From: Orbus sasakiae
GTDB taxonomy: Bacteria > Pseudomonadota > Gammaproteobacteria > Enterobacterales > Orbaceae
Reading direction: 5' to 3'
Assembly: GCF_039542345.1 (NCBI RefSeq)
Contig: NZ_BAABHY010000005.1
Coordinates: forward strand, 124,001 to 188,000
Length of the DNA stretch: 64,000 nt
Below are positions 1 through 8,335 of this stretch, piece after piece (positions within the stretch are counted from its first letter, which is position 1; each line of letters opens with the position of its first letter). A model generated the notes under the pieces. The model was not told the origin of the DNA. It ran no database searches and was given only the letters and a program-made list of their open reading frames with translations. A program made the translations under genes and the position numbers.

Positions 1-880
1 GCTGTTTGGCATTATCAACAAATGATTGCAATTCAATATCGTAAGCCACAATAAAACGTTCTCGCCAATCGGCATTAACATGCTCACTCAATTGACCACG
101 AGTACGTACTGGTACTTGTAATGGTGATGGCATATAAGCAATACCGTCTTCACACACCACATCACAACGGATGTCATAGCCATATTGACAATTCACAAAC
201 AGATCAATGGTGATAAGAACACCTTTTTTGGTTTTGAGGAGTACCATTTGTGGATCTTGCACACCATGATGCGCATGTTTAGTTCGACGTGGTGAGACAA
301 CTTGAATCGAGTGATAATCATCATTAAGTAGCCAGCGTATAATATCGAACTCATGCACCATACTGTCGGTTACCCCCATGTCGGTGGTATAACTATCACC
401 CACTTCAGCATTATGATGAACACATTTGACGACTAATGGCTCACCAAGTTGACCGCTGGATAATGTGGTTTTTAATTTTCGATAGCAGGCATCAAATGAA
501 CGCATAAACCCCACTTGAACCAATCGTTTACCGGCTGCCATTTCAGCTTTAACAATCCGTTCACAGCCTTGCGCAGTGACCGCTAACGGTTTTTCGCAAA
601 ATACCGGTTTGCCAGCTTTGATCGCCGCTAAGACATACTCTTCATGTGTAGGACCAGATGAGGTAACTAAAATGGCATCCACCTCAGGCGATGCGATCAC
701 ATCATGTCCATTATCATACGCTTTACCCGTTATCTGATATTGATCAAAGACCTTTTGCACTGATTGCACATTGATGTCTGACGCTGCAACAATCTGACAG
801 CCATTTAACACTTGGGTACAACGCCGAATATGATCTTGGCCGATCATCCCTACACCAATAACACCGATTCTTACTGTCAT
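1..880 (-). CDS. iolG: Inositol 2-dehydrogenase, Gfo/Idh/MocA family (copy 1, 3' end cut by window edge)
   Basis: The frame is open from the left edge up to an ATG at 878-880 and encodes about 293 residues; the C-terminus lies outside the window. The protein begins MTVRIGVIGVGMIGQDH, a Rossmann dinucleotide-binding motif, and has the family EKP motif (CEKPLAVT) near residue 95. It is clearly paralogous to the complete copy at 12726-13742 (shared MTVRIGVIG start, CEKPLAVTA, VQVGFMR, VNCQYGYDI). Known family role: NAD-dependent oxidation of myo-inositol (or a stereoisomer) to an inosose in the cytoplasm. Its position next to an AraC-type regulator and an inositol-type porter supports an inositol role; the exact stereoisomer cannot be read from sequence. 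Confidence 0.9.
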   Translation of the reverse strand, partial: MTVRIGVIGVGMIGQDHIRRCTQVLNGCQIVAASDINVQSVQKVFDQYQITGKAYDNGHDVIASPEVDAILVTSSGPTHEEYVLAAIKAGKPVFCEKPLAVTAQGCERIVKAEMAAGKRLVQVGFMRSFDACYRKLKTTLSSGQLGEPLVVKCVHHNAEVGDSYTTDMGVTDSMVHEFDIIRWLLNDDYHSIQVVSPRRTKHAHHGVQDPQMVLLKTKKGVLITIDLFVNCQYGYDIRCDVVCEDGIAYMPSPLQVPVRTRGQLSEHVNADWRERFIVAYDIELQSFVDNAKQ

Positions 881-916
881 GTTACCCCCTTATTTAATTG
901 TATTTTAATAATTTTT

Positions 917-1769
917 TTAACTTGATAATTTATTTAGCCACAATTTTTTATATTTACCTGGCGACATACCAATGACTTTCTCAAAAATATCATGGAAATT
1001 ATTCACATTACTGTAACCAACTTTGCTAGCGATTTTAGCGACACTATCGTCAGTATTCAGTAGGAGTGATTGTGCTTCGCCTAATCGGCGCCGAATGATG
1101 TATTGTTTAGGCGAATAGCCCGAGAAAGCTTTAAAAGAGTGAGAAAGATAATAACGATTAACGTTTAACGCATGGCTAATCGAGGCAATATCAATTTGTT
1201 CGAGATAGTATTTGTCTAAAAACTCTTTAATACGTTGCCCTAACGTGATTTTTTTATCACTCAGGTGTTGCTGACGTTCCTCAAAAAGGTGGCAAACGGT
1301 CAGTAATAAATTTAAGGTGATATAATGGATGATTTCGGCGTGGATCGCTTGTGTTTGCGTCGCATGTAAGATCAACGAGTCAAATATTTGTTTGATTTGT
1401 TCTGTATAAATACCCGCATTGGCAACAGGTTGTTGAGTTTTTGCAATGAGGTGATTTAAGGGTAACTCATTGAGTTTAAGGTGAGTGATACCACAACTGT
1501 AAATCATGACTTGGTAGCGGCTGCTCATCGTGAATATTACTGGCATTAAAAATCAGAATATCGCCTTTTTTAACACTGTAAAATTCACCGCCAATAATAT
1601 AATTACCTGTCCCTTCATAAATAAACATGATTTCTAATCGGTCACTGTGGCTATGCATAACACGTGGAATAGCATCGGCTTCACCTTGTGCCTGACAAAC
1701 AAACAGTAGCTGTGGTTTGCTTTTAAAGCTTGTTGTCGGTTGGCTAGGATATTTGATATCGATTAGCAT
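917..1769 (-). pseudogene. AraC-family regulator with N-terminal cupin, split by a frameshift
   Basis: Two overlapping minus-strand frames together make one ordinary AraC regulator of about 284 codons. The first (1476-1769, 97 aa) is the cupin sensor half, with HSHSDRLEIMFIYEG and a GDILIFNASNIHDE motif. The second (917-1546, 209 aa) holds two helix-turn-helix units (ISHALNVNRYYLSHSFKAF and IASKVGYSNVNNFHDIFEK) that end about ten residues before the C-terminus. The frames cross within roughly 1478-1510, where homology would pass from HDLQ directly into YSCGITHLKL. The downstream frame lies +1 relative to the upstream one, so one base is extra or two are missing. It could be a true inactivating mutation, a sequencing error, or (less likely) two separate proteins. 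It sits between iolG copy 1 and a divergent porter, so it probably regulated or regulates them. Confidence 0.75.
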
Positions 1770-2399
1770 TCTGTTCTCCTTAGGTAGGTAAAACTTATCA
1801 TTAATTTAAGGTACATTAACGTAAAAAGTAATCCTTTTTTGTGTTTTCATTTTAAATTTATCGTTTTGATTTTTTAAAGATTTATATTCAACTCATGGAC
1901 AAATATACGATTTTGTGCGATTGATAAATAGGGATTTACGACTTAAATTTAATTTTTTCGAAAGCGGTCACAAAATAGCACAAGCCACCAAAGCCAGATT
2001 GAGTCAATGTTGCCCGAACCCCATACATGAATGTCTCACCACCGACACGTTTATTGGCCTAAAAAAACCGTTATGACTGTCTTTTTAAAACAATAAAAAC
2101 CACGCTAGCTATGTAATACGATGTGTTCACATAAAACATAACTAAATGAAATTTATAAATAATTATTTTATCTGAGGTTGTTATTGAAAAACAGAATCAA
2201 TCTTATATTGAGGGTTTTGTGAACTAAATCATATATTATTTGCTTTTAAATATAATTCGGTGAAGCCCTTCGCGAAATTCATATTTTGTATTTAATTTTT
2301 CTGCTTCTTTCATCCAAAATGATAGCGCTTATGACAGATTTAACAGGAATAGATTTTAATGCAACATTAATAATTACTACGAACACGAAAGGGCTAAAC
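1770..2399. other. Intergenic region between the split araC gene and iolT1
   Basis: This stretch of about 630 bases has no convincing gene. Most of it is very AT-rich, but 1960-2065 is visibly richer in G+C and gives a 39-codon open minus-strand frame (stop at 1936-1938, no start codon before an in-frame TAG) that could be a gene relic. The right-hand part carries a CRP-like site (2218-2233) and a TATAAT box (2251-2256), listed separately. Confidence 0.5.
2218..2256 (+). promoter_or_regulatory. CRP-like site and -10 box upstream of iolT1
   Basis: Bases 2218-2233 read TGTGA-N6-TCATA, one mismatch from the CRP core TGTGA-N6-TCACA. A perfect TATAAT lies at 2251-2256. The site centre would sit about 38 bases before a start seven bases past the TATAAT, close to but not exactly a class II arrangement (-41.5). 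Inference: catabolite-activated transcription of the porter gene that begins at 2400. Confidence 0.45.
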
Positions 2400-3827
2400 A
2401 TGGAAAATTATATCTCGACCAATACGGCATCCGGTCCAAATAGTAAAACTAAAATAGAACCTTTTACCAAGCTAGTCGTTTTATTTGCAACACTCGGCGG
2501 TTTATTATTCGGCTACGACACCGGTGTGATCGCTGGCGCACTACTGTTTATGAAAACCGAACTACAGCTCAATTCTGTCACAACGGGCATGATCACCAGC
2601 TCCCTGCTATTTGGCGCTGCATTTGGCGCACTCGCATCGGGTCGTATCGCAGATAAAATCGGCCGGCGTAAAATTATTTTATTACTGGCAAGCGCATTTA
2701 TTATTGGTGAAGTCGGTTCATCATTAGCCACGAGTGTTCCACAGATGGTGTTTTTCCGTATCATCCTTGGCTTAGGGGTTGGCGGTGTCGCCGCCGTTGT
2801 ACCGGTTTATATTGCCGAAATGGCGCCTGCAAACCGACGTGGTCAGCTTGTTACATTGCAAGAGTTGATGATCGTCAGTGGTCAATTGATCGCGTATATC
2901 TCGAACTTTACATTGCACGAAATCTTTGGCGGCGAAAACAGTTGGCGATGGATGCTCATTATAGCGACATTACCCGCTATTATTTTATGGTTTGGCATGC
3001 TTTTTATGCCTGATTCACCACGTTGGTATGCGTTAAACGGTAAATTAGCCAAAGCGCGTGAAGTGTTACTTAAAATCCGTTCCGAAGAGGATGCTCAGTG
3101 GGAACTGCTTGAAATCGAAGAGACCGTTGCCGATGAAAAAAAATGCCGAGGGGGCATTAAAGATCTTGCGACGCCCTGGATCTTAAAAGTGTTTCTTATT
3201 GGTGTTATTTTTGTGATGTTCCAACAACTCACTGGCGTGAATGCCATCATGTATTATGCCCCCACTATTTTACAATCAGCGGGCATGAGCTCTGATGCAG
3301 CCTTATTTGCCACTATTGCTAATGGTGTTATATCGGTGATTATGACACTAGTTGGTATTTGGTTATTGGGTTTTGTCGGCCGGCGCACGATGGCACTGAT
3401 TGGCCAGATTGGCTGCACCATAGCCCTATTTTTTATTGCAATAGTAGGGTTTTTTATTCCCGAATTAACAGCGTCCGGTGATGTGAATATTATGAGAAGT
3501 TATCTTGTTCTTGCGGGAATGTTACTGTTTTTATGTGCTCAGCAAGGGGCTTTAGCTCCGGTCATGTGGTTGCTGGTATCAGAAATGTTCCCAATGAAAG
3601 TGCGTGGTTTATGTGCGGGTATTGCTGTCTTTACTTTATGGTGTACCAATTTTAGTGTGGCGTTAATTTTCCCTTCATTGTTAGATATTGCAGGCATTGC
3701 AGGGACGTATTTCATTTTTGCGTGTATTGCCACCATTGGTTCATTGTTTATGGTACGTTTTGTCCCCGAAACAAAAGGGCGCAGTTTAGAACAGATTGAA
3801 CACTACTTAAAAGAAAAATATCAATAA
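2400..3827 (+). CDS. iolT: MFS sugar porter, probable myo-inositol transporter (copy 1)
   Basis: A 475-residue, 12-helix sugar porter of the major facilitator superfamily, inner membrane. Family marks are visible: GYDTGVIAGAL in helix 1, GRIADKIGRRK between helices 2 and 3, PDSPRWY before the central loop, QQLTGVNAIMYYAP in helix 7 and the terminal PETKGRS. I chose ATG 2400 rather than the upstream ATG at 2286 because the paralogue at 14691-16124 starts with the same MENY-STNTASGPNSK peptide and the extra upstream residues look like untranslated leader. Proton-coupled inositol import is inferred from context (iol genes on both sides); a related sugar cannot be excluded. A strong terminator follows at 3858-3879. 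Confidence 0.85.
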   Translation: MENYISTNTASGPNSKTKIEPFTKLVVLFATLGGLLFGYDTGVIAGALLFMKTELQLNSVTTGMITSSLLFGAAFGALASGRIADKIGRRKIILLLASAFIIGEVGSSLATSVPQMVFFRIILGLGVGGVAAVVPVYIAEMAPANRRGQLVTLQELMIVSGQLIAYISNFTLHEIFGGENSWRWMLIIATLPAIILWFGMLFMPDSPRWYALNGKLAKAREVLLKIRSEEDAQWELLEIEETVADEKKCRGGIKDLATPWILKVFLIGVIFVMFQQLTGVNAIMYYAPTILQSAGMSSDAALFATIANGVISVIMTLVGIWLLGFVGRRTMALIGQIGCTIALFFIAIVGFFIPELTASGDVNIMRSYLVLAGMLLFLCAQQGALAPVMWLLVSEMFPMKVRGLCAGIAVFTLWCTNFSVALIFPSLLDIAGIAGTYFIFACIATIGSLFMVRFVPETKGRSLEQIEHYLKEKYQ

Positions 3828-3857
3828 TGTCATCCTATCATTAAGATCAATCTTCAG

Positions 3858-3879
3858 TGCGGCCTTGGCCGCATTTTTT
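3858..3879 (+). terminator. Rho-independent terminator after iolT1
   Basis: A GC-rich hairpin (TGCGGCC / GGCCGCA, 3858-3873) is followed by TTTTTT. It lies 30 bases after the porter stop codon. Confidence 0.85.
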
Positions 3880-4005
3880 ACTTAATGAGCATGGGATATC
3901 CAAACCGTGTAATAGGTATACGTTAAGCCAAAGCTACCGGATTGAATGATGAACGGATAAGTATGGGGAAAACTAAACATGTCATGGCCATTAAAAATAG
4001 CGAAT

Positions 4006-4033
4006 AAAAAAGGCAGCAGATAGGACTGCTGCC
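4006..4033 (-). terminator. Terminator of the iol operon after iolH
   Basis: On the minus strand GGCAGCAG, six loop bases and CTGCTGCC (4012-4033) are followed by a T run (4006-4011). It ends the iolC-iolJ-iolB-hpr-iolD-iolH transcript and converges on the iolT1 terminator. Confidence 0.85.
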
Positions 4034-4043
4034 GGCAAAATGA

Positions 4044-4949
4044 TCACTTGCCTAAGAGTTCACGCTCAATTCGTTCACGTGCAGCAGGTGCTTGCACATC
4101 CATTTTTTCGGGGAAACCAAAATAAGAGACACACGCAATCGATTCGCCGCCAATTTTAAAGGTACGATTTGCAAAATCCATTTTACGCAGTGTTTCAAAA
4201 ATACCGTCAAAATCAACGTCCCCTTCCCCCATGGCTAAATGCTGATGCACGGTAGTATTACAACATCCCATACGATTTAACGTCGGCGGGTTGATAATAT
4301 AACGGCAATCTTTAGTTTGATTATACGTATCCGCAAAGAGCACATGCGATAACGAATCGCCTGCATATTCAAGCATATGCCGCACATCGCCTTTACCTTG
4401 ATCATAAAAGAACCCATGTGGGCTTGAGTACACATAGGTTAAGTGATCACTACGAAATGATTTCACCATATCGACGGTTTCATCATTGAGCTCACAAAAA
4501 TCGAATGGATGGCTTTGCACTTCACAACGAATACCCGCTTTTTCAAATAGCGGGAGTAATTCTTCCATCGACCGAAACCACATGCCATTACACATTTCAG
4601 GTAAATTTGGATCACCCGATAGTTCGGTATTAATCACCTGTACGCCCAGATCGGCGGCAATTTCAATGATACGTTTCCAATTAGCGACGGCATGCTGCCG
4701 CTGTTCCTCGGTTGGGCCACTCCAACGATATACAACGATGAGGGAAGATAACTCAACGCCGGTTTTATTTAATGCTCGTTGATACTCGGTTTGGCACTCT
4801 TTTGAAAATAGTGGGTGTTTATAAAATGGGTTAATCCGTGGGTGAGGCGATTGCTCAATGTATTTATAACCCCAGTCAGCAACCCGATGCACCATATCGG
4901 TAATTGACATCTGTTTTGCCAGTACATCAACATCAAACGCGATTTTCAT
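4044..4949 (-). CDS. iolH: IolH-type sugar phosphate isomerase/epimerase (TIM barrel)
   Basis: A 301-residue protein of the xylose-isomerase-like TIM-barrel family. It opens MKIAFDVDVLAKQMS and has YIEQSPHPRINPFYKHP, VYRWSGPTEEQRQHAV and INTELSGDPN, resembling IolH proteins of inositol operons; carboxylate and histidine residues that would bind metal lie along the barrel strands (EQSP, NTELSG, EVQSHP). The exact reaction of IolH is not settled in the literature I know, so only membership in the pathway is claimed. A good ribosome site (GAGGGGAAAG) precedes the ATG at 4949. It is the last gene of the operon; 141 bases separate it from iolD, and a terminator follows it. Confidence 0.85.
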   Translation of the reverse strand: MKIAFDVDVLAKQMSITDMVHRVADWGYKYIEQSPHPRINPFYKHPLFSKECQTEYQRALNKTGVELSSLIVVYRWSGPTEEQRQHAVANWKRIIEIAADLGVQVINTELSGDPNLPEMCNGMWFRSMEELLPLFEKAGIRCEVQSHPFDFCELNDETVDMVKSFRSDHLTYVYSSPHGFFYDQGKGDVRHMLEYAGDSLSHVLFADTYNQTKDCRYIINPPTLNRMGCCNTTVHQHLAMGEGDVDFDGIFETLRKMDFANRTFKIGGESIACVSYFGFPEKMDVQAPAARERIERELLGK

Positions 4950-5090
4950 ACTTTCCCCTCTTTTATATTCTGGTTATTGGTATGGCGCATAACTAGGGTG
5001 ATATGATTCAGCGAAAATCGGTTATCAACCCCAGTACGCTTTTAAACACAATCTCTCGATAATCAGATTGTGGCTTATTCATCTTAACGC

Positions 5091-7031
5091 TCAGTACTCA
5101 CGCGCCTTTTCAATATTGCGATTTAACCATTGTGCAACATCATCAATACGTTGACTGGTTGAAACTTGTGCCACCCCCACACGCCACCAACTTAAGTATT
5201 TATGAATCATGGTTTTTGGTAATACTTTAATATCAATGAGTGTTGAAACCGTTTGACGTCTTGCATCGATTATTGCTGCTTCAAGCTCTTCAGCCGTTCT
5301 TACTGTATAAGTCTTACATCCATAAGAGGCAGCATTCATTGCAAAATCAACAGGCACAAATCCACCATCAAGTTTACCGGTCTTGTCATTTCTAAAACGG
5401 AATTCAGTGCCGAAGCTATCCATCCCGTGTTCTAATTCAAGATTGTTAATACAACCATTAGTCATATTGTCCATCAGCAGAATATTAATCTTTTTACCTT
5501 CTTGAATTGACGTCACTAATTCGGAGTGGAGCATCATGTAAGAGCCGTCCCCCACCATCGAGTAAACTTCTCGTGTTGGTTCTGCAATTTTAACGCCTAA
5601 GGCGGCATTAACTTCATATCCCATACAAGAATAACCATATTCAAGATGATACGTATTAACACCTTTACACTGCCAAACGCGTTGTAAATCACCCGGTAAG
5701 CTGCCCGATGCGCCGACAATGATATCCGTCTCTTTTAAGCTTCGATTAATCACGCCTAGCGCGCGACTTTGCGTTAAGCAAGAATCGGTGAGCGCGATAA
5801 ATTCTGCAAATACTTTTTTACGATCAATATGATCTGCAATTTCGGGAACAAAATCCGTTTCATTGTATTCAACATGATAAACGCGATCAACTTCTTGATG
5901 ATAGGCTTCCCTAGCATCGGCAATACTGTCACCCCATTGAGCTTGGAATGAATGCTTGGCAAGGGCCGCTAATAATGCCTCTAAAGCCACTTTAGCATCA
6001 GCAACAACATCTACCCCATCGAGTTTTAAAGCATCAAAACGGCAAATATTAAGGTTCAAATAATCCACATCTGGATGTTGGAAAATCCATTTTGATGATG
6101 TCGTAAAATCCGTATAACGTGTACCAATCCCAATCACTAAATCAGCCTGTTTAGCGAGTGTATTAGCCGCTAAACACCCCGTTTCACCAATGCCACCGAC
6201 ATTTAAATAATGTGAAGAAACAATGGCGCCTTTACCTGCTTGAGTTTCAGCAAATGGAATCGCATATTTTTCGGCAAACTGACGCAGCGCATCTGCGGCT
6301 GCCGAATATTTAACGCCCCCACCGCATACAATCAGTGGTTTACGCTTGCTGATTAATAACTTAATGGCATCGTCAACCATCGGCTGGGTTGGCGGAGTGC
6401 GTTCAATACGATAAACGCGTTTTTGAAAAAAATAATCAGGATAATCATAAGCTTCACCTTGTACATCTTGTGGTAAAGCCAGCGTTACGGCTCCCGTTTC
6501 CGCGGGGTCGGTTAATACGCGCATCGCATTCACACAGGCGCTCATTAATTGTTCTGGTCTGGCAATACGATCCCAATATTTGCTTACAACTTTAAAGGCA
6601 TCATTGGTACTAAGGCTTAAATCATAAGATTGTTCAATTTGCTGTAAAACCGGATCAGGTTGGCGGGTAGCATACACATCACCGGGCAATAGCAGTAATG
6701 GAATTCGGTTTGCTGAAGCAGTAGCGGCGGCAGTAATCATGTTGGCAGCGCCTGGCCCAACGGATGATGTACAAGCATAAATTTGACGGCGAAGTTTTTG
6801 TTTAGCAAAGCCAATTGCCGCGTGGGCCATACCTTGTTCATTACGGCCTTGCCTAACGATTAACCCACCACTATCTTGCTCTAAAGCCTGGCCTAAACCA
6901 ATCACATTACCATGACCAAAGATACCAAAAATACCTTCAATAAATTTTATCTCTTGCCCATCAACGTCAACATACTGATTATCTAAAAACTTTACTAATG
7001 CCTGGGCTACTGTCAGTCTGATTTTTGCCAT
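5091..7031 (-). CDS. iolD: 3D-(3,5/4)-trihydroxycyclohexane-1,2-dione acylhydrolase
   Basis: A 646-residue thiamine-diphosphate enzyme with the full three-domain layout of the acetolactate-synthase superfamily. The N-terminal PYR domain holds the conserved glutamate region (GIFGIFGHGNVIGLGQAL, then GRNEQGMAHAAIGFAKQK). The middle domain has VCGGGVKYS. The C-terminal PP domain carries the ThDP/Mg motif MVGDGSYMM ending in NMTNGCINN (about residues 465-500). Family role: ring opening of diketo-inositol to 5-deoxy-D-glucuronate in the cytoplasm. The length matches known IolD. It sits between the HPr-like gene and iolH in the same transcript. Confidence 0.95.
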   Translation of the reverse strand: MAKIRLTVAQALVKFLDNQYVDVDGQEIKFIEGIFGIFGHGNVIGLGQALEQDSGGLIVRQGRNEQGMAHAAIGFAKQKLRRQIYACTSSVGPGAANMITAAATASANRIPLLLLPGDVYATRQPDPVLQQIEQSYDLSLSTNDAFKVVSKYWDRIARPEQLMSACVNAMRVLTDPAETGAVTLALPQDVQGEAYDYPDYFFQKRVYRIERTPPTQPMVDDAIKLLISKRKPLIVCGGGVKYSAAADALRQFAEKYAIPFAETQAGKGAIVSSHYLNVGGIGETGCLAANTLAKQADLVIGIGTRYTDFTTSSKWIFQHPDVDYLNLNICRFDALKLDGVDVVADAKVALEALLAALAKHSFQAQWGDSIADAREAYHQEVDRVYHVEYNETDFVPEIADHIDRKKVFAEFIALTDSCLTQSRALGVINRSLKETDIIVGASGSLPGDLQRVWQCKGVNTYHLEYGYSCMGYEVNAALGVKIAEPTREVYSMVGDGSYMMLHSELVTSIQEGKKINILLMDNMTNGCINNLELEHGMDSFGTEFRFRNDKTGKLDGGFVPVDFAMNAASYGCKTYTVRTAEELEAAIIDARRQTVSTLIDIKVLPKTMIHKYLSWWRVGVAQVSTSQRIDDVAQWLNRNIEKAREY

Positions 7032-7128
7032 AATACCCGCCTCACTATATTAATTTTTATCGTCAAAGCATTGTACAACATTGGTAAGCGCTAAATTGTT
7101 ATTGTTGTCTTACATGCTTCCAACCCGT

Positions 7129-7383
7129 TTATAAATTTTTAATTAACGCCACTAAATGGTTTACTGCCTCTTTTTCATCTACGCCTTGTGCTGATATGGT
7201 CAGCGTACAGCCGTGAGAGAGGTTTAACGTTTGTAGGCTAAAAAGTTTTTTTGCATTGGCATTTTTACCGCTTGATGTCACGGTAATATCAGCCTGAAAA
7301 GTCATTGCTTCTTGAACTAATCGCCCAGCAGGTCGCGTATGGATGCCATTGGGTGAGGTAATTATCACGTCTTGCTGATACAT
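7129..7383 (-). CDS. HPr-like phosphocarrier protein inside the iol operon
   Basis: An 84-residue protein that aligns end to end with E. coli HPr (PtsH). The active-site loop GIHTRPAG keeps His15 and Arg17. The regulatory region reads NAKKLFSLQTLNL, so the position of Ser46 in HPr is occupied by lysine. It can therefore be expected to accept phosphate from enzyme I at His15 but not to be modified at Ser46. There is no ptsI or crr gene beside it, so it is probably a paralogue of the general HPr rather than the only copy. It lies 48 bases after iolB and 97 bases before iolD on the same strand, in a pathway whose visible transporters are MFS porters. A link between the phosphotransferase system and inositol use is inference. 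Confidence 0.9.
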   Translation of the reverse strand: MYQQDVIITSPNGIHTRPAGRLVQEAMTFQADITVTSSGKNANAKKLFSLQTLNLSHGCTLTISAQGVDEKEAVNHLVALIKNL

Positions 7384-7431
7384 AGTTTTATCTCCCTAAA
7401 TACAAATTAATTATTGGGTCATGACCGAGAT

Positions 7432-8262
7432 TTATTTCTCTTGTTTAACCGGATAAGCATCACTATTGATCCAAGCATGATCAGCTTCCCACGTAAAACG
7501 CCATTGACGAACAGGCCCTGCCATCACATTTAAATAATAGCTATCATACCCCGCGATTGTTGCCACTGGGTGGTAACCTTTTGGTACTTTCACAACATCT
7601 TTGTCATACGCAGCAACGCACTCATCCAAACTTCGGTCATCGGTATAAACACGCTGCAGACAAAAACCCTGTGCTGGATTAAAACGGTGGTAATACGTCT
7701 CTTCTAATAGCGTTTCATTAGGGAAGTTATCCTGATCATGTTTATGGCTTGGGTAAGAGCTGGTATTCCCTTCATCGGTATACACTTCAACCACTAATAA
7801 ACTATCTGCTAATTTGTCATCCGGTAAAATATTTTGTACGTAACGCTGGTTTTTACCTTTACCTCGATGCTCTGTACCAACATCAGCTGGCGCAATTAAA
7901 CGCGCAGGCAATGTACCAAAGCCAGGCGCACTGCACACAGCTAGCTCTAAGTCAGTTTCTGCATTAACGGTCACGTGATCATGATGTGGAACATAGACGG
8001 AATAAGGTGGAATCCGCTCAAATGGACTCATTCGTTTACCGATATGTGCAAACGTTTCATGGGTCGTTTGTACAGAAGCAAGTCCGCTAACAAGTACCAA
8101 GCAATATTCACGACTATCCGTTGCAAAAGCGAGGCTTTGGCCTGATTTTAATTGATACACATCAAAACCTATATAACGCCAATGTGCATTTTCAGGCGTA
8201 ATGTGTTGAATTCGGCCTAATGCATCTGGCGCCATTTTTTTAGATAAAATAGATGATGACAT
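7432..8262 (-). CDS. iolB: 5-deoxy-glucuronate isomerase
   Basis: A 276-residue bicupin of the KduI/IolB family, close to the usual 270 residues. The metal-binding motif is visible as SYPSHKHDQDNFPNE with the later glutamate in LLEETYYHRFNP. The protein ends with the VMAGPVRQWRFTWEADHAWI stretch typical of IolB. Role: isomerises 5-deoxy-D-glucuronate to 2-deoxy-5-keto-D-gluconate, the substrate of IolC. It is transcribed with iolJ upstream (73 bases) and the HPr-like gene downstream. Confidence 0.95.
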   Translation of the reverse strand: MSSSILSKKMAPDALGRIQHITPENAHWRYIGFDVYQLKSGQSLAFATDSREYCLVLVSGLASVQTTHETFAHIGKRMSPFERIPPYSVYVPHHDHVTVNAETDLELAVCSAPGFGTLPARLIAPADVGTEHRGKGKNQRYVQNILPDDKLADSLLVVEVYTDEGNTSSYPSHKHDQDNFPNETLLEETYYHRFNPAQGFCLQRVYTDDRSLDECVAAYDKDVVKVPKGYHPVATIAGYDSYYLNVMAGPVRQWRFTWEADHAWINSDAYPVKQEK

Positions 8263-8335
8263 AGTAATATTTCCCTTATTTTATCGATCTTAGCAATCAT
8301 TCTGTTTATAAATCGGTTACAGCCACCTAAGCATA

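Noticed and set aside
2111..2126. GTGTTCACA resembling a CRP site upstream of iolT1
   Set aside because: The two half-sites are too close (no six-base spacer); the site at 2218-2233 fits better.
2286..2399. 38-residue N-terminal extension of iolT1
   Set aside because: The paralogue starts at the equivalent of ATG 2400; the extension has no homology and follows a candidate promoter as leader.
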